Shown piece by piece: positions 36,615-45,077 of a stretch of DNA of 64,000 bases; positions within the stretch are counted from its first letter, which is position 1, and every line of letters begins with the position of its first letter. The DNA is taken from NCBI GenBank assembly GCA_964635375.1, contig CAZWOU010000008.1:1-64000 (forward strand), in the 5' to 3' direction. The notes beneath the pieces were generated by a model. It saw only the letters and a program-made list of their open reading frames with translations. It had not been told where the DNA came from and did no database searches. This DNA comes from CAZMNY01 sp964635375. GTDB lineage: Bacteria > Planctomycetota > Planctomycetia > Pirellulales > Pirellulaceae. Both the position numbers and the translations under genes were made by a program.

Positions 36615-37313
36615 TTGACTCAAACAACCTCCGGCAATGACAGAACCTCAGCTCTGGTCCTTTTCTCCGGCGGGCAGGACTCGACGACTTGCCTCTACTG
36701 GGCCAAGCGACGGTTCGCGAAAGTCGTTGCTTTGGGGTTCGACTACGGCCAGAAGCACAGCATCGAATTGGAGCAAGCCGAGCAGATAGCCAAACTCGCC
36801 GAGACCCCTTTTAGCGTAATGGACATTCGCGGCACACTGTGCGGTTCCGCGCTCACCGAACACGATTTGGACGTCTCGGCTCCGCACTTAGTCAATCCCG
36901 ACCTGCCGGCTTCGTTCGTACCTGCGCGAAACGCGTTGTTCCTCACCTTGGCGGCTGGGCGAGCCTACAACTTGGACATCAAGGACTTAGTGGGCGGGAT
37001 GTGCCAGACGGATTACTCGGGATACCCCGATTGCCGGCGTGACTTTGTTGACGCCCAAGAGAAGGCTCTTTCCCTGGCGCTGGACGACACCATTCAGATC
37101 CATACGCCGTTAATGGAGTTGACCAAAGCCGAAACTTGGAAGTTGGCCGCCGAGTTAGACGTGGTGGACATCGTTCGCGAGATGACCCACACCGACTACA
37201 ACGGCGACCGCACGACGTACAACGAATGGGGATACGGCAGGCTCGACAACCCCGCCTCGATCCTGCGAGCCAAAGGCTATGAAGAAGCCAAAGCCAAGGG
37301 CTGGATACCGTAG
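36615..37313 (+). CDS. queC: QueC-like 7-cyano-7-deazaguanine synthase lacking the zinc cysteines
   Basis: The open frame extends back to 36375 inside the preceding gene. TTG 36615 is preferred because GAGGGCG (36601-36607) lies 7 nt before it and the result is 232 residues, the normal QueC length. The PP-loop is intact (LVLFSGGQDSTTCLYWAK), as are FDYGQKHSIELE, VPARNALFLTLAAGRA and a GMCQTDYSGYPDCR segment. QueC converts 7-carboxy-7-deazaguanine to preQ0 with ATP and ammonia. At the C-terminus the four Cys that normally bind zinc (a TCY motif, then CxxCxxC after WGYG) are Asp194, Arg209, Asn212 and Ser215. No queD, queE, tgt or defence-type partners are adjacent. Confidence 0.82.
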   Translation: MTQTTSGNDRTSALVLFSGGQDSTTCLYWAKRRFAKVVALGFDYGQKHSIELEQAEQIAKLAETPFSVMDIRGTLCGSALTEHDLDVSAPHLVNPDLPASFVPARNALFLTLAAGRAYNLDIKDLVGGMCQTDYSGYPDCRRDFVDAQEKALSLALDDTIQIHTPLMELTKAETWKLAAELDVVDIVREMTHTDYNGDRTTYNEWGYGRLDNPASILRAKGYEEAKAKGWIP

Positions 37314-37315
37314 CG

Positions 37316-39235
37316 TTATTTTAGAATCAGCATCGTTTCCGCCCATTGGCGCAGAGTTCGAATGCGACCTTGGCTATCAGGAGCCGTGACGTCAGCTGTG
37401 ACCAGTGCAACGGGTTGGGGTCCGCTCGGCGCGACAACCTTGAACTTCACAACTCCCTTAGCGCCGGGCTTCAGGTGAATCGTCTTGGTCTTGGAGTCGA
37501 CAAGTTTGGCGCCGTTGTGGGCCCGTGGGGCGACGCGGAAATCGTGGGCTGTCGGTGAATGGTTCCAAACGCGAAACTCGACCGTATGCTCCGCGCCACG
37601 ATCGACATTTGCCGCGTAGGGATAGAAGAAAGCCCACTGCTCGTCGACGCCATAATTCGCCGCGTCAAAATCAAATAGTTCCGCCTGCGTCGCGATCCGC
37701 GCTCGATAGCGAGACTGCAGGTAGTCAAGTTCCTTGGCGTCGAAACGGAAGACGTGGCGAATGTGCTCGTTGACCAGCCAAGCCGGCGTCTCGCGGACAA
37801 TCTTCAAACACCGCTGCATGCCTTGGTCCTGTCCCAGCAAGTTGCGATTGAGCACGCAGTAGTCGTCGAATCCCGATGGAGCGAAAGCGTCTCCCACAAA
37901 CAGGATCGGATCCGCGCCGGGTTTCTTCGCCAACAGGGCGCCATGATAGTAAGTCTGCCCCGGGAAGAAGAAGAACGTCAGCTCGAACTCCCGCCACTTC
38001 ATCTGATGGCCGCTGGCAAGACGGCGAATTGGCGTTATTGGGTTTGCGGTCATCGCGGGCAGGTGGTACGCGTCCGGGTTCTCCAAGACATCAGCATATT
38101 CGTGAGTTGCGTAGACTGGGCAGTCGAACGTCTTGGCGGCGGTTTGAACTTGATCTGTGTGGTCGTCGTGATAGTGGGTCACGAAGAGTCCTTCGACATC
38201 CTTTACGATCTCCTTCTTCTGCAAATCTTGGATCGCATCAATGACACGTTGATAGCCGCAATCGAGTAGAAAACCGTGCCCCGATTCGGAAATCAACAAG
38301 CGGCTTGTGGAATTCTCGAAGACCCAGTCAGGCGTTGTTTCATGTTGACAATAGGGCATCAGTTGAACCTTGGCTTCCTTGCCCAAGACTCGCTGCCCGC
38401 ACTGGTTCATCCGCTTTTCCTTGAAGTACCAATGCAAGGCGTTCGTGGAGAGATAATTCGCGTAGACACGTTGCACGCGATCCTTGAGAGTTTGAATCGC
38501 CCGCGCAGGATTGCGAATCACGTCGCCTCTAGCAGGGACAATCAAATCCGGTTTTGCCCCGGCGAGTTTGTCGAGGCTTTCGACCAATCCAGCCAAGCGG
38601 CTTCCGTAGCCGTGGTATCCGCGGATCTGAGCCGATGCGATCGCGTCTTGGAAGCTGTAGAGATCAAGCACCTGTCCGTCGCCGTAGATCAGGTCACCAG
38701 TGAAAGCAACTCGCTTGCCCTCCGCCTCCAACAGATAAGTAAGAGCGCTTCTGGTGTAGCCGGGCGTCTCGAAGACACGGAACTGAAGTTCGTTCCAGCC
38801 AACAACATCGCCCTCCTTGAGCCAACGCTTGACGGGCAATCCGGTGGCGGGCACCTTGGTTGTTTGCTGAGCGTAGTCGTGAAACCGCGACTTGATAAAC
38901 GTCTTCCAGAATTCTTCGGGCGTTTGCAGCCAATAGGTCGCCTTGGTCGGCGCAAGGATTTCCGGCAACAACTCACGGCCTCGGTCTTGAAGCTCTAAAG
39001 TGTCGGCGATCAAGTCGCGGCGGCCGTCAGTCAGCAACAGTTTGCCGCGAGCGACGCTTCGATACAGCTCAAGCGTCTCGCCGCCGCGTGAATAGGAAAC
39101 GTGATTGACATGGTCCGGATCGATGGCCAAAGTTCCGCCACCTGGAAGCTTGACGGTTTCGCCCCCTTCAGCTTGCACCAAGAAGGATCCGGCAAAGTAA
39201 AGGAAAACGGCTAGAACAATCTTCGCACGGCTCAT
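37316..39235 (-). CDS. Exported MBL-fold metallo-hydrolase with two MBL-like halves
   Basis: ATG 39235 is preferred over 39256 because AAGGAG stands 7 nt before it and a signal peptide follows (MSRAKIVLAVFLYFAGSFLVQAEGG). It has 639 residues. The C-proximal half has the metallo-beta-lactamase motif THYHDDHTDQ, a later VYATHEYADV stretch and FVGDAFAPSG. The N-terminal half has an incomplete copy, with TPGYTRSALTYLLE and VAFTGDLIYGDG but no HxHxDH. Roughly the last 100 residues (VDRGAEHTVEFRVWN...) look like an immunoglobulin-like sandwich. It converges with queC, with 2 bp between stops. The substrate is unknown. Confidence 0.8.
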   Translation of the reverse strand: MSRAKIVLAVFLYFAGSFLVQAEGGETVKLPGGGTLAIDPDHVNHVSYSRGGETLELYRSVARGKLLLTDGRRDLIADTLELQDRGRELLPEILAPTKATYWLQTPEEFWKTFIKSRFHDYAQQTTKVPATGLPVKRWLKEGDVVGWNELQFRVFETPGYTRSALTYLLEAEGKRVAFTGDLIYGDGQVLDLYSFQDAIASAQIRGYHGYGSRLAGLVESLDKLAGAKPDLIVPARGDVIRNPARAIQTLKDRVQRVYANYLSTNALHWYFKEKRMNQCGQRVLGKEAKVQLMPYCQHETTPDWVFENSTSRLLISESGHGFLLDCGYQRVIDAIQDLQKKEIVKDVEGLFVTHYHDDHTDQVQTAAKTFDCPVYATHEYADVLENPDAYHLPAMTANPITPIRRLASGHQMKWREFELTFFFFPGQTYYHGALLAKKPGADPILFVGDAFAPSGFDDYCVLNRNLLGQDQGMQRCLKIVRETPAWLVNEHIRHVFRFDAKELDYLQSRYRARIATQAELFDFDAANYGVDEQWAFFYPYAANVDRGAEHTVEFRVWNHSPTAHDFRVAPRAHNGAKLVDSKTKTIHLKPGAKGVVKFKVVAPSGPQPVALVTADVTAPDSQGRIRTLRQWAETMLILK

Positions 39236-39338
39236 TTCAAGGCTCCTTCGGAACAAGGTGGCCTCTCATTGTCGGATCATTCATCAAGCAAATCAATCAC
39301 GAGCGCGCCCTCGCTGCATTTCGTGCCGCAGGTGTCCC

Positions 39339-39388
39339 GTCCCTGCCTGAGACACAGGGACTGAGACACTGAGACACAGGGGACTGAG
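39339..39388. repeat. REP-like cluster of short direct and inverted repeats
   Basis: CTGAGACAC occurs three times (from 39347, 39361 and 39369), two of them extended to CTGAGACACAGGG. GTCCCTG (39339-39345) and CAGGGAC (39355-39361) form an inverted repeat around a 9-nt loop. It is intergenic, downstream of the transglutaminase-like gene. Confidence 0.6.
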
Positions 39389-39440
39389 CGTGGAACTGTC
39401 CCGGTCCAATCCCGACTGCTGGCGAATCCACCAAGACGCA

Positions 39441-39483
39441 AATAAAAAAGGCGGCGAGCGTCGCGAGGACACTCAGCCGCCTT
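39441..39483 (-). terminator. Rho-independent terminator of the transglutaminase-like gene
   Basis: On the minus strand an 8-bp stem AAGGCGGC/GCCGCCTT (39476-39483 with 39448-39455) encloses a second 7-bp helix with one G-U pair. It is followed by a T tract (TTTTTTATTT in the minus reading). It begins 31 bp after the stop at 39514. Confidence 0.85.
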
Positions 39484-39513
39484 GTGTTCGCACCGATTCG
39501 TTCAGTCGGATGA

Positions 39514-40758
39514 CTACTCGGTGGAAATCCCTTCGAGACTGGCCGTCGGGTCCGAGCTCTCCGGCTCAGGCGTTTCCGGATCAGGCGTTTCAGGTTTCGG
39601 CGTTTCCGTTGCACTCGAACCCGGTTCGGGCGTTTCGGTAGACGCGCCTTCGGCGGGAACGGCGGCGGCGGATGCATCCGCTACTTCAACACCCTCTTGA
39701 GTGGGCGCGGGAGTTTCATCAGACTCGATCTCGACGGCATCTTCTTTCGTCGGATTGATGTTCAGCCACTTCTTCCGCGTCTCATCGGAAACCGACGCCC
39801 GCCAAATTGCGAGAATCTCATCCACGTCGATGTGGGGATTTCCTCGCTCGTTGCCAGGCTTGCCGGCCTGGACGGGTGCCAGCGGCGCCCAGAGGATGTC
39901 GATCTGAGCACTGTCACGGTAAAAACTACCGCGACGAATGTTACCGGCGTTGTCCAGCTCAAGCTGGTAGTGCATATAGAGTTGCTTGGCCAGCTGGGGG
40001 CCTTCATCAAACTCCTGACGCGTGCTGTTTGCGTAGACAACGTTGATACTGACTTCCACGCGACTGTCCGTGTGCTTGTGCGAGGTGGCTTTGTAAGAGT
40101 AGATGGGATAATTCCAAACCTCTTTGCCAACCGTCGTGTCGACGCCAATCGGGTGCCCGCCACGGCCGAGCCAGTTCGTCAAGACAACATGAAAAATGGC
40201 CGGATCGATCGACTCATCGTCTCCGCCCAGATATTCGATGTCTTGGTACATGTAGACTTCAGCCAACAATCCCTTGATGTGGGCTGGCGAAAATGTAACG
40301 CCATTTCGCACCACAGAGTGTTCCGGTTCTGCGTGGCGAATCGACGCCGCAGTCCAACCGTTACAATGGCCGTGCCATGCTGGCGTCCGCGGGCGGCCAG
40401 CGAACAAGCGACCCAGGAACCCACGGGGCTCACGGCCGCCACGACGTTCCTTGTACGCAGTGGTATCCCAGTCCTCCCAAGTTACCGCGCGTCCGCCGTT
40501 GCGGAACGCCGCATCGTACAGCCGCAGCGCCCAGGCAGTGCCGCCTTGCCGATCTGGGTAATCGTGGCCTGAGTAGGGGGTTCGCCATTCGGGAACCTCG
40601 CCCTCGAGAGGCAGATCGTCAAATTTCCAATTGAGGTCCTGGCCCCACCAACGCTTGAATGCTGCATTCTGCTGTTCAATCTCTGAGACTTGCTCTTCCT
40701 GAGCAAACACAAAGCCTTGAGCGACTAGCACAATGGCAATGGAGAGTATGCGACGCAT
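39514..40758 (-). CDS. Exported elicitor-like transglutaminase homologue with Thr/Pro/Glu tail
   Basis: ATG 40758 follows AAGGG and opens a signal peptide (MRRILSIAIVLVAQGFVFAQEE); 414 residues in total. The central region resembles the transglutaminase-elicitor family (PF16683 type). It has a Cys-containing WHGHCNGWTAASI motif followed by an EPEH sequence, later IFHVVLTNWLG and a DTTVGKEVWNYPIYSYK segment. These would place the expected Cys, His and Asp in order. The last 75 residues are a low-complexity Thr/Pro/Glu/Ser tail with repeated ETPEP-like units, probably an extended linker or surface segment. Transglutaminases cross-link Gln and Lys side chains; the adjacent gene encodes a secreted Gln/Lys repeat protein. 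Confidence 0.65.
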   Translation of the reverse strand: MRRILSIAIVLVAQGFVFAQEEQVSEIEQQNAAFKRWWGQDLNWKFDDLPLEGEVPEWRTPYSGHDYPDRQGGTAWALRLYDAAFRNGGRAVTWEDWDTTAYKERRGGREPRGFLGRLFAGRPRTPAWHGHCNGWTAASIRHAEPEHSVVRNGVTFSPAHIKGLLAEVYMYQDIEYLGGDDESIDPAIFHVVLTNWLGRGGHPIGVDTTVGKEVWNYPIYSYKATSHKHTDSRVEVSINVVYANSTRQEFDEGPQLAKQLYMHYQLELDNAGNIRRGSFYRDSAQIDILWAPLAPVQAGKPGNERGNPHIDVDEILAIWRASVSDETRKKWLNINPTKEDAVEIESDETPAPTQEGVEVADASAAAVPAEGASTETPEPGSSATETPKPETPDPETPEPESSDPTASLEGISTE

Positions 40759-40796
40759 ATACCCACCCTTGTGTGTTCTGTTTTTTGAGGGGAAGC

Positions 40797-40875
40797 AAAA
40801 AAAAACGCTCCGCCTGAAACCTGCGTTGTTTTCTTAGTGCCGATACGTTCGGCTTGCAGGAATCACGCGGAGCGT
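40797..40875 (-). terminator. Rho-independent terminator of the GGAAQK-repeat gene
   Basis: On the minus strand, 9-bp outer stem ACGCTCCGC/GCGGAGCGT (40867-40875 with 40805-40813). Inner helices nest inside it (CCTGC/GCAGG and CCGA/TCGG), and nine T residues follow (40797-40805). Confidence 0.85.
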
Positions 40876-40933
40876 GTGTTGACCGACGCAGTCATATAGA
40901 TTCTATCGGCCGAATCGTTCAAAGAAACCTCAC

Positions 40934-41646
40934 TTACTTTTGTGTGGCCTTCTGTGCCGCGCCACCTTTTTGAGCAGCACCACCCTTTTGGGCGGCTCCA
41001 CCTTTTTGGACGGGGCTCACGCCACCTTTTTGAGCAGCTCCACCTTTTTGAGCAGCTCCACCTTTTTGAGCGGCTCCACCCTTCTGGGCAGCTCCACCTT
41101 TTTGCGCGGCTCCACCCTTTTGGGCAGCTCCACCTTTTTGCGCGGCTCCACCCTTCTGGGCAGCTCCACCTTTTTGCGCGGCTCCACCCTTTTGGGCAGC
41201 TCCACCTTTTTGNNNNNNNNNNNNNNNNNNNNNNNNNNNNNNNNNNNNNNNNNNNNNNNNNNNNNNNNNNNNNNNNNNNNNNNNNNNNNNNNNNNNNNNN
41301 NNNNNNNNNNNNTTTGCGCGGCTCCACCCTTTTGGGCAGCTCCACCTTTTTGAGCGGCTCCACCCTTTTGGGCAGCTCCACCTTTTTGAGCGGCTCCGCC
41401 TTTTTGGGCAGCGCCATTCTTCTGAGCAGCTCCGCCCTTTTGGGCAGCGCCGTCTTTTTGAGCGGCTCCGCCCTTTTGGGCAGCGCCGTCTTTTTGAGCG
41501 GCTCCGCCTTTTTGGGCAGCGCCATTCTTCTGAGCAGCTCCGCCCTTTTGGGCAGCGCCGTCTTTTTGAGCGGCGCCATCAGCGCCGTAGACCGTCGAAC
41601 CGAACAGCAAAGCGGCGCAAGCGGCCATCGTCCAAAGGTGTCGCAT
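40934..41646 (-). CDS. Secreted (GGAAQK)n hexapeptide-repeat protein, interrupted by assembly gap
   Basis: ATG 41646 is preceded by GGAGG and opens a signal peptide (MRHLWTMAACAALLFGSTVYGADG). The mature protein is almost entirely a six-residue repeat, AAQKGG, with Asp or Asn replacing the first Gly in many early copies (AAQKDG, AAQKNG) and plain AAQKGG later. One interruption reads GGVSPVQKGG. It ends AAQKATQK with TAA at 40934-40936. The repeat is 18 bp per unit. A 100-N gap splits it; the frames on the two sides agree only if the true gap is 14+18n bases. No fold is recognisable. The regular Gln/Lys spacing could serve as transglutaminase substrate, but that is inference. Confidence 0.75.
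40945..41575 (-). repeat. Tandem 18-bp coding repeats (GGAAQK)
   Basis: Some 29 or more 18-bp units are visible on the two sides of the gap, with an overlying 36-bp pattern because two synonymous versions of the unit alternate near the gap. The unit is based on GGAGCTGCCCAAAAGGGT. Confidence 0.9.
41213..41312. other. Assembly gap (100 N)
   Basis: A run of exactly 100 N, the conventional size for a gap of unknown length, inside the 18-bp repeat array. Frame and repeat phase imply a real length of 14+18n. Confidence 0.98.
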
Positions 41647-41813
41647 ATCTATTTCCTCCACAGCAAGCGAATCACCGAAAAGATGTAAAACGACTTCGTC
41701 GCCAGCCACCCCCCGTGTCATTGCGTGGTAGGAGCTCACGTCGAATCGCACGAAACGCACAACTCAACACGACCTTCTCCAAACACCCTAGGCAGCTGCT
41801 CTTACGCAGACAA

Positions 41814-41845
41814 ATTAAGCTACCAAGGTAAAATTACCTTGTCAA
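41814..41845 (-). promoter_or_regulatory. Candidate promoter with palindromic operator in the spacer
   Basis: Minus strand: perfect -35 TTGACA (41845-41840) and CTTAAT (41819-41814) with a 20-bp spacer, or TAGCTT with 17 bp. The perfect palindrome CAAGGTAA-AA-TTACCTTG (41824-41841) fills the spacer and overlaps the -35 box. It lies 168 bp upstream of the GGAAQK-repeat gene, in an AT-rich patch. Confidence 0.5.
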
Positions 41846-42495
41846 CATAATTGAGTTTGCATTGCCGACTAGGAAGGATGGGTCAGGTGTGTCCTGAAAA
41901 CCTACTCGCTAGTTGGCCATGTGGCGAAAAATCACCGCCCAATTATCAGGAAAAACACGCAGTCTAGTGCAAGCACGCTGAATACGACGTTAATCCCGGT
42001 TAGGCAAGGTGCGCCGGGGTAGGCGAACCGACCGTTCCGAATTCCTCTCAGACCCAATTGTCTGAACAAAGAACATGACCTCGTCTTCGGAATTGCACCT
42101 CGCACGTCACGCCCTTTTGTGGCGAATCGGGCGAGTTTGCCAAATGGACGGCAGTGTTACCGAGCCACGCCCTAAAGCTTCGACGCTCGTGCAATTGCCT
42201 CTATGTTGCCGAGACGGCAGGGCCTCTGCGAGCCGCATTCTCGACCGGAGAACAAGGGGATCGGGGGAGCGTGTTAGTGGTCGATCGGGTGAGATTGTGT
42301 CAATTGAAGGGGATGGCTGTTTATCCGGGTTGGATCGTGGGATCGCCCGGCGGGCCAACTCGCCTCGTCCTCGCGGGGGCCCAGTTTGCCAATGGGGATC
42401 AGTCTTTCCGGTACACGGCCCTGGATTGGCTTTATTTGCCGGGCTCATTTCAATAAACTTTTATGGGTGTTTGAAATCGAGCGAGAGGATTTCGC
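41846..42495. other. 650-bp intergenic stretch with no convincing gene
   Basis: Several frames are open on both strands (for example a 172-codon frame from 42075 and a 113-codon frame on the minus strand). None has a recognisable domain, signal peptide or supported ribosome site, and they overlap each other. No tRNA-like or strong hairpin structure was seen. It probably holds the promoter of the 42496 gene. Confidence 0.5.
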
Positions 42496-44920
42496 GTGTT
42501 TCACCGTCGGGCGGCATTATCGCTGATCTTATTCCTATTCACCGCAGCAGCGTCAATCGCAGCGGAGGAACGTCCCCAACCAATTGGAATTGAGCGGCGC
42601 GGGCGCCCACCGCGGTCTGCTTGTCGAGGGCAGGGCAGCCGATGGCCGTTGGGTCGACCTGACTCATCGAGCCCGCTATCTCTCAACCCAACCGGGGGTC
42701 GTGCGGGTGGACGCTGGCGGCGTGGTGTCGAGTCAGACCGACGGGGGAGCGGCAATCCGTGTCGAAGCGGAAGGCATGACCAAACGCGTGGACGTCCGCG
42801 TCACGGCGACCGCGATCGCAGCTGAGCTCGATTTCGGGAACGACATCGTACCTCTTCTGAGCCGTTACGGCTGCAATGCGTCGCGCTGTCATGGCAAAGC
42901 CGGAGGCCAGAACGGCTTCAAACTCTCGGTGTTTGGGTTTGACCCCAAGTCGGACCATGTCGCCTTGACTCAGGAGGGTCGAGGTCGGCGCGTTTTCCTG
43001 GCCGCGCCAAGTCAGAGTCTATTGTTGAGCAAGGCCAGCGGACACTCGCCCCACGGTGGAGGCGCGCGAATTGAGCCCTCATCGCGAGCCTACCGTCGCC
43101 TGGAGCGTTGGGTCGCTTCCGGCGCCGAGTTCGCAACCGCCGATGCAGCTCAATTGGTTCGCCTAACGCTGACTCCGGACCGCCGCGTGGTCGATATGAA
43201 GCAGAGTCAACAATTGCGGGCGATTGCGGTCTACGACGACGGGCGGCAGGTCGACGTCACTTACGAGGCGCGCTACGACACGAACCAACCGGGCTTGGTT
43301 CAAGTGGACGAGAACGGATTAGTGACTGCTGGCGAGGCGCCTGGACAGGCAGCGGTGATGGCGAGCTACATGGGGCAAGTGGATCAGTTTCAGATCCTTG
43401 TTCCTCGCCCCGCGACGTTGCCGGTGGCCGCGAACGAGTCGCTGGAGAGCCATTTCATCGACGGTCCCGTCCAGGCTCAGTTGCAGCGAATGCGAATCAC
43501 TTCTTCGCCCATCGCGAACGATGGCGAGTTCTTACGGCGAGTCTACTTGGATGTTATCGGCACGCTGCCGACTCCGGACGAAGCCCAGCGGTTCTTGAGC
43601 AGTTCGTCGCCAGACAGACGAGCCAATTTGGTGGACGAGCTTTTGGAGCGTCCCGAGTACGCTGTCTACTGGTCGTTGAAATGGTCTGACATTCTTCGGG
43701 TCGACAGGCAGGCGTTGGGTCACAAGGACGCTTATGCGTTTTACCGCTGGATCCACAACCAATTCGAATCTAACCGTCGCTTCGACGCATTTGCGCGAGA
43801 CTTGATCACCGCCTCGGGGCCACTCCGCGATTCGCCCCAAGGACATTTCTATGCAGCCGTTAAGGGAGCTGGATCGCAAGCGAGTTCGCTATCGCAGATC
43901 TTCCTTGGCGTTCGCATTGCCTGCGCCGAATGCCACCATCATCCTTTCGATCGTTGGAGCCAGACCGATTACTTGGGAATGGCAAGCTATTTCACGGCCA
44001 TTAAGAAGGCGGATTCATCTCGTGGCCCGTCGCTGTTCGCCAACAACTCGCCAGCGTCTCGGAAACACCCGCGGTCAGGGAAACTGGTCAGCGCGCATCC
44101 TTTAGGAGTAGCTCTGCCGGAGGGCGATGCGGCGCCGCGAGGTGAACAGCGGGCGGAACTAGCGAGCTGGATGACATCTCCCACCAACCCTTGGTTTGCA
44201 CGAGCTGCGGCCAACCGCTACTGGGCCCATTTTCTCGGCCGTGGGATCGTCGATCCGGTCGATGATTTTCGCGACACGAACCCACCCAGCAACCCCGAGC
44301 TGCTCGACGCCCTGGCTGAGAGTTTTTCCGCTGGCGGATTTGATGTCAAGCAACTGATTCGCGAGATCACATCGTCTAAGACTTATCAGCGGTCGGCAAC
44401 GCCAAACGAGACGAACCAGCGCGACGAGCAGAACTACTCACGCCGCTTGTTCAAACGACTCGAAGCCGAAGTACTGCTGGACGCTGTCTCTCAGGTGACT
44501 GGGACACCCGAGAAGTTCCAGGGTGTGCCGTTCGGTTCGCGGGCGATTGGATTGTGGGACAGCGAGACGCGACACTACTTCCTGAAACAATTTGGTCGAC
44601 CGATGCGCAAGACAGCCTGCGAGTGCGAGCGAACGTCCTCGCCGAATGTGGGACAAGTTCTGCACTTGCTCAACTCGCAAGACTTGGCGAACAAGATTAG
44701 TCACGCAGGCGGTCGAGCGGCAAGGTTGACGCGGCAATACACCGACGATAAGCCGATCGTTCGCGAGCTCTATTGGGCTGCATTGTCTCGACGCCCTACG
44801 AGTCAAGAGATGGAGGCGGCGATAGGGCACCTGAGTGAGCCGTCGCAAACCCGACGCAAGAATGTAGAAGACTTGATTTGGGCTTTGATGAACACGCTCG
44901 AATTCGTTTTTAACCACTAG
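42496..44920 (+). CDS. DUF1549/DUF1553 protein with Ig-like (BIG2) domains; apparent 1-nt frameshift near codon 30
   Basis: GTG 42496 follows AGAGG by 7 nt and encodes a good signal peptide (MFHRRAALSLILFLFTAAASIAAEE) in one frame. The rest of the protein is in the next frame from about 42584. Dropping one G of the GG at 42585-42586 would join them as PIELSGAGAHRG, which fits the family. The mature part has an Ig-like BIG2 segment, a haem-type CNASRCHGKAGG motif (C-x4-CH, usual for this subgroup) and a second BIG2 (DDGRQVDVTYEARY). DUF1549 with CAECHHHPFDRW and DUF1553 follow. It leads an operon with DUF1501 and a PPC-like protein. The frameshift may be a sequencing error or a real lesion. 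Confidence 0.8.
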
Positions 44921-45077
44921 GCGGAGTTTGCAGAATGGTTGCAAAGCCGACTCACGGAAATCGTCTGCGTTGTCCGGTGATTCTAGATTGGAAACCTCGC
45001 GTTCTTTTCTAGGCATCGCTTAGCGCGCTATGGCCAAGAAGCGTTTCACAACCTGACTTTCAGAATGGGCGTGTACG

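Noticed and set aside
41017..41760. Alternative frames of the GGAAQK array (KRVEPLKK- and KGWSRAKRW-type repeats)
   Set aside because: These are frame-shadows created by the 100-N gap; the true frame is fixed by the signal peptide, the TAA at 40934 and repeat phase.
42075..42593. 172-codon plus-strand frame before the DUF1549 gene
   Set aside because: No domain, signal or ribosome site; overlaps the well-supported GTG 42496 start and has overlapping rivals on both strands.
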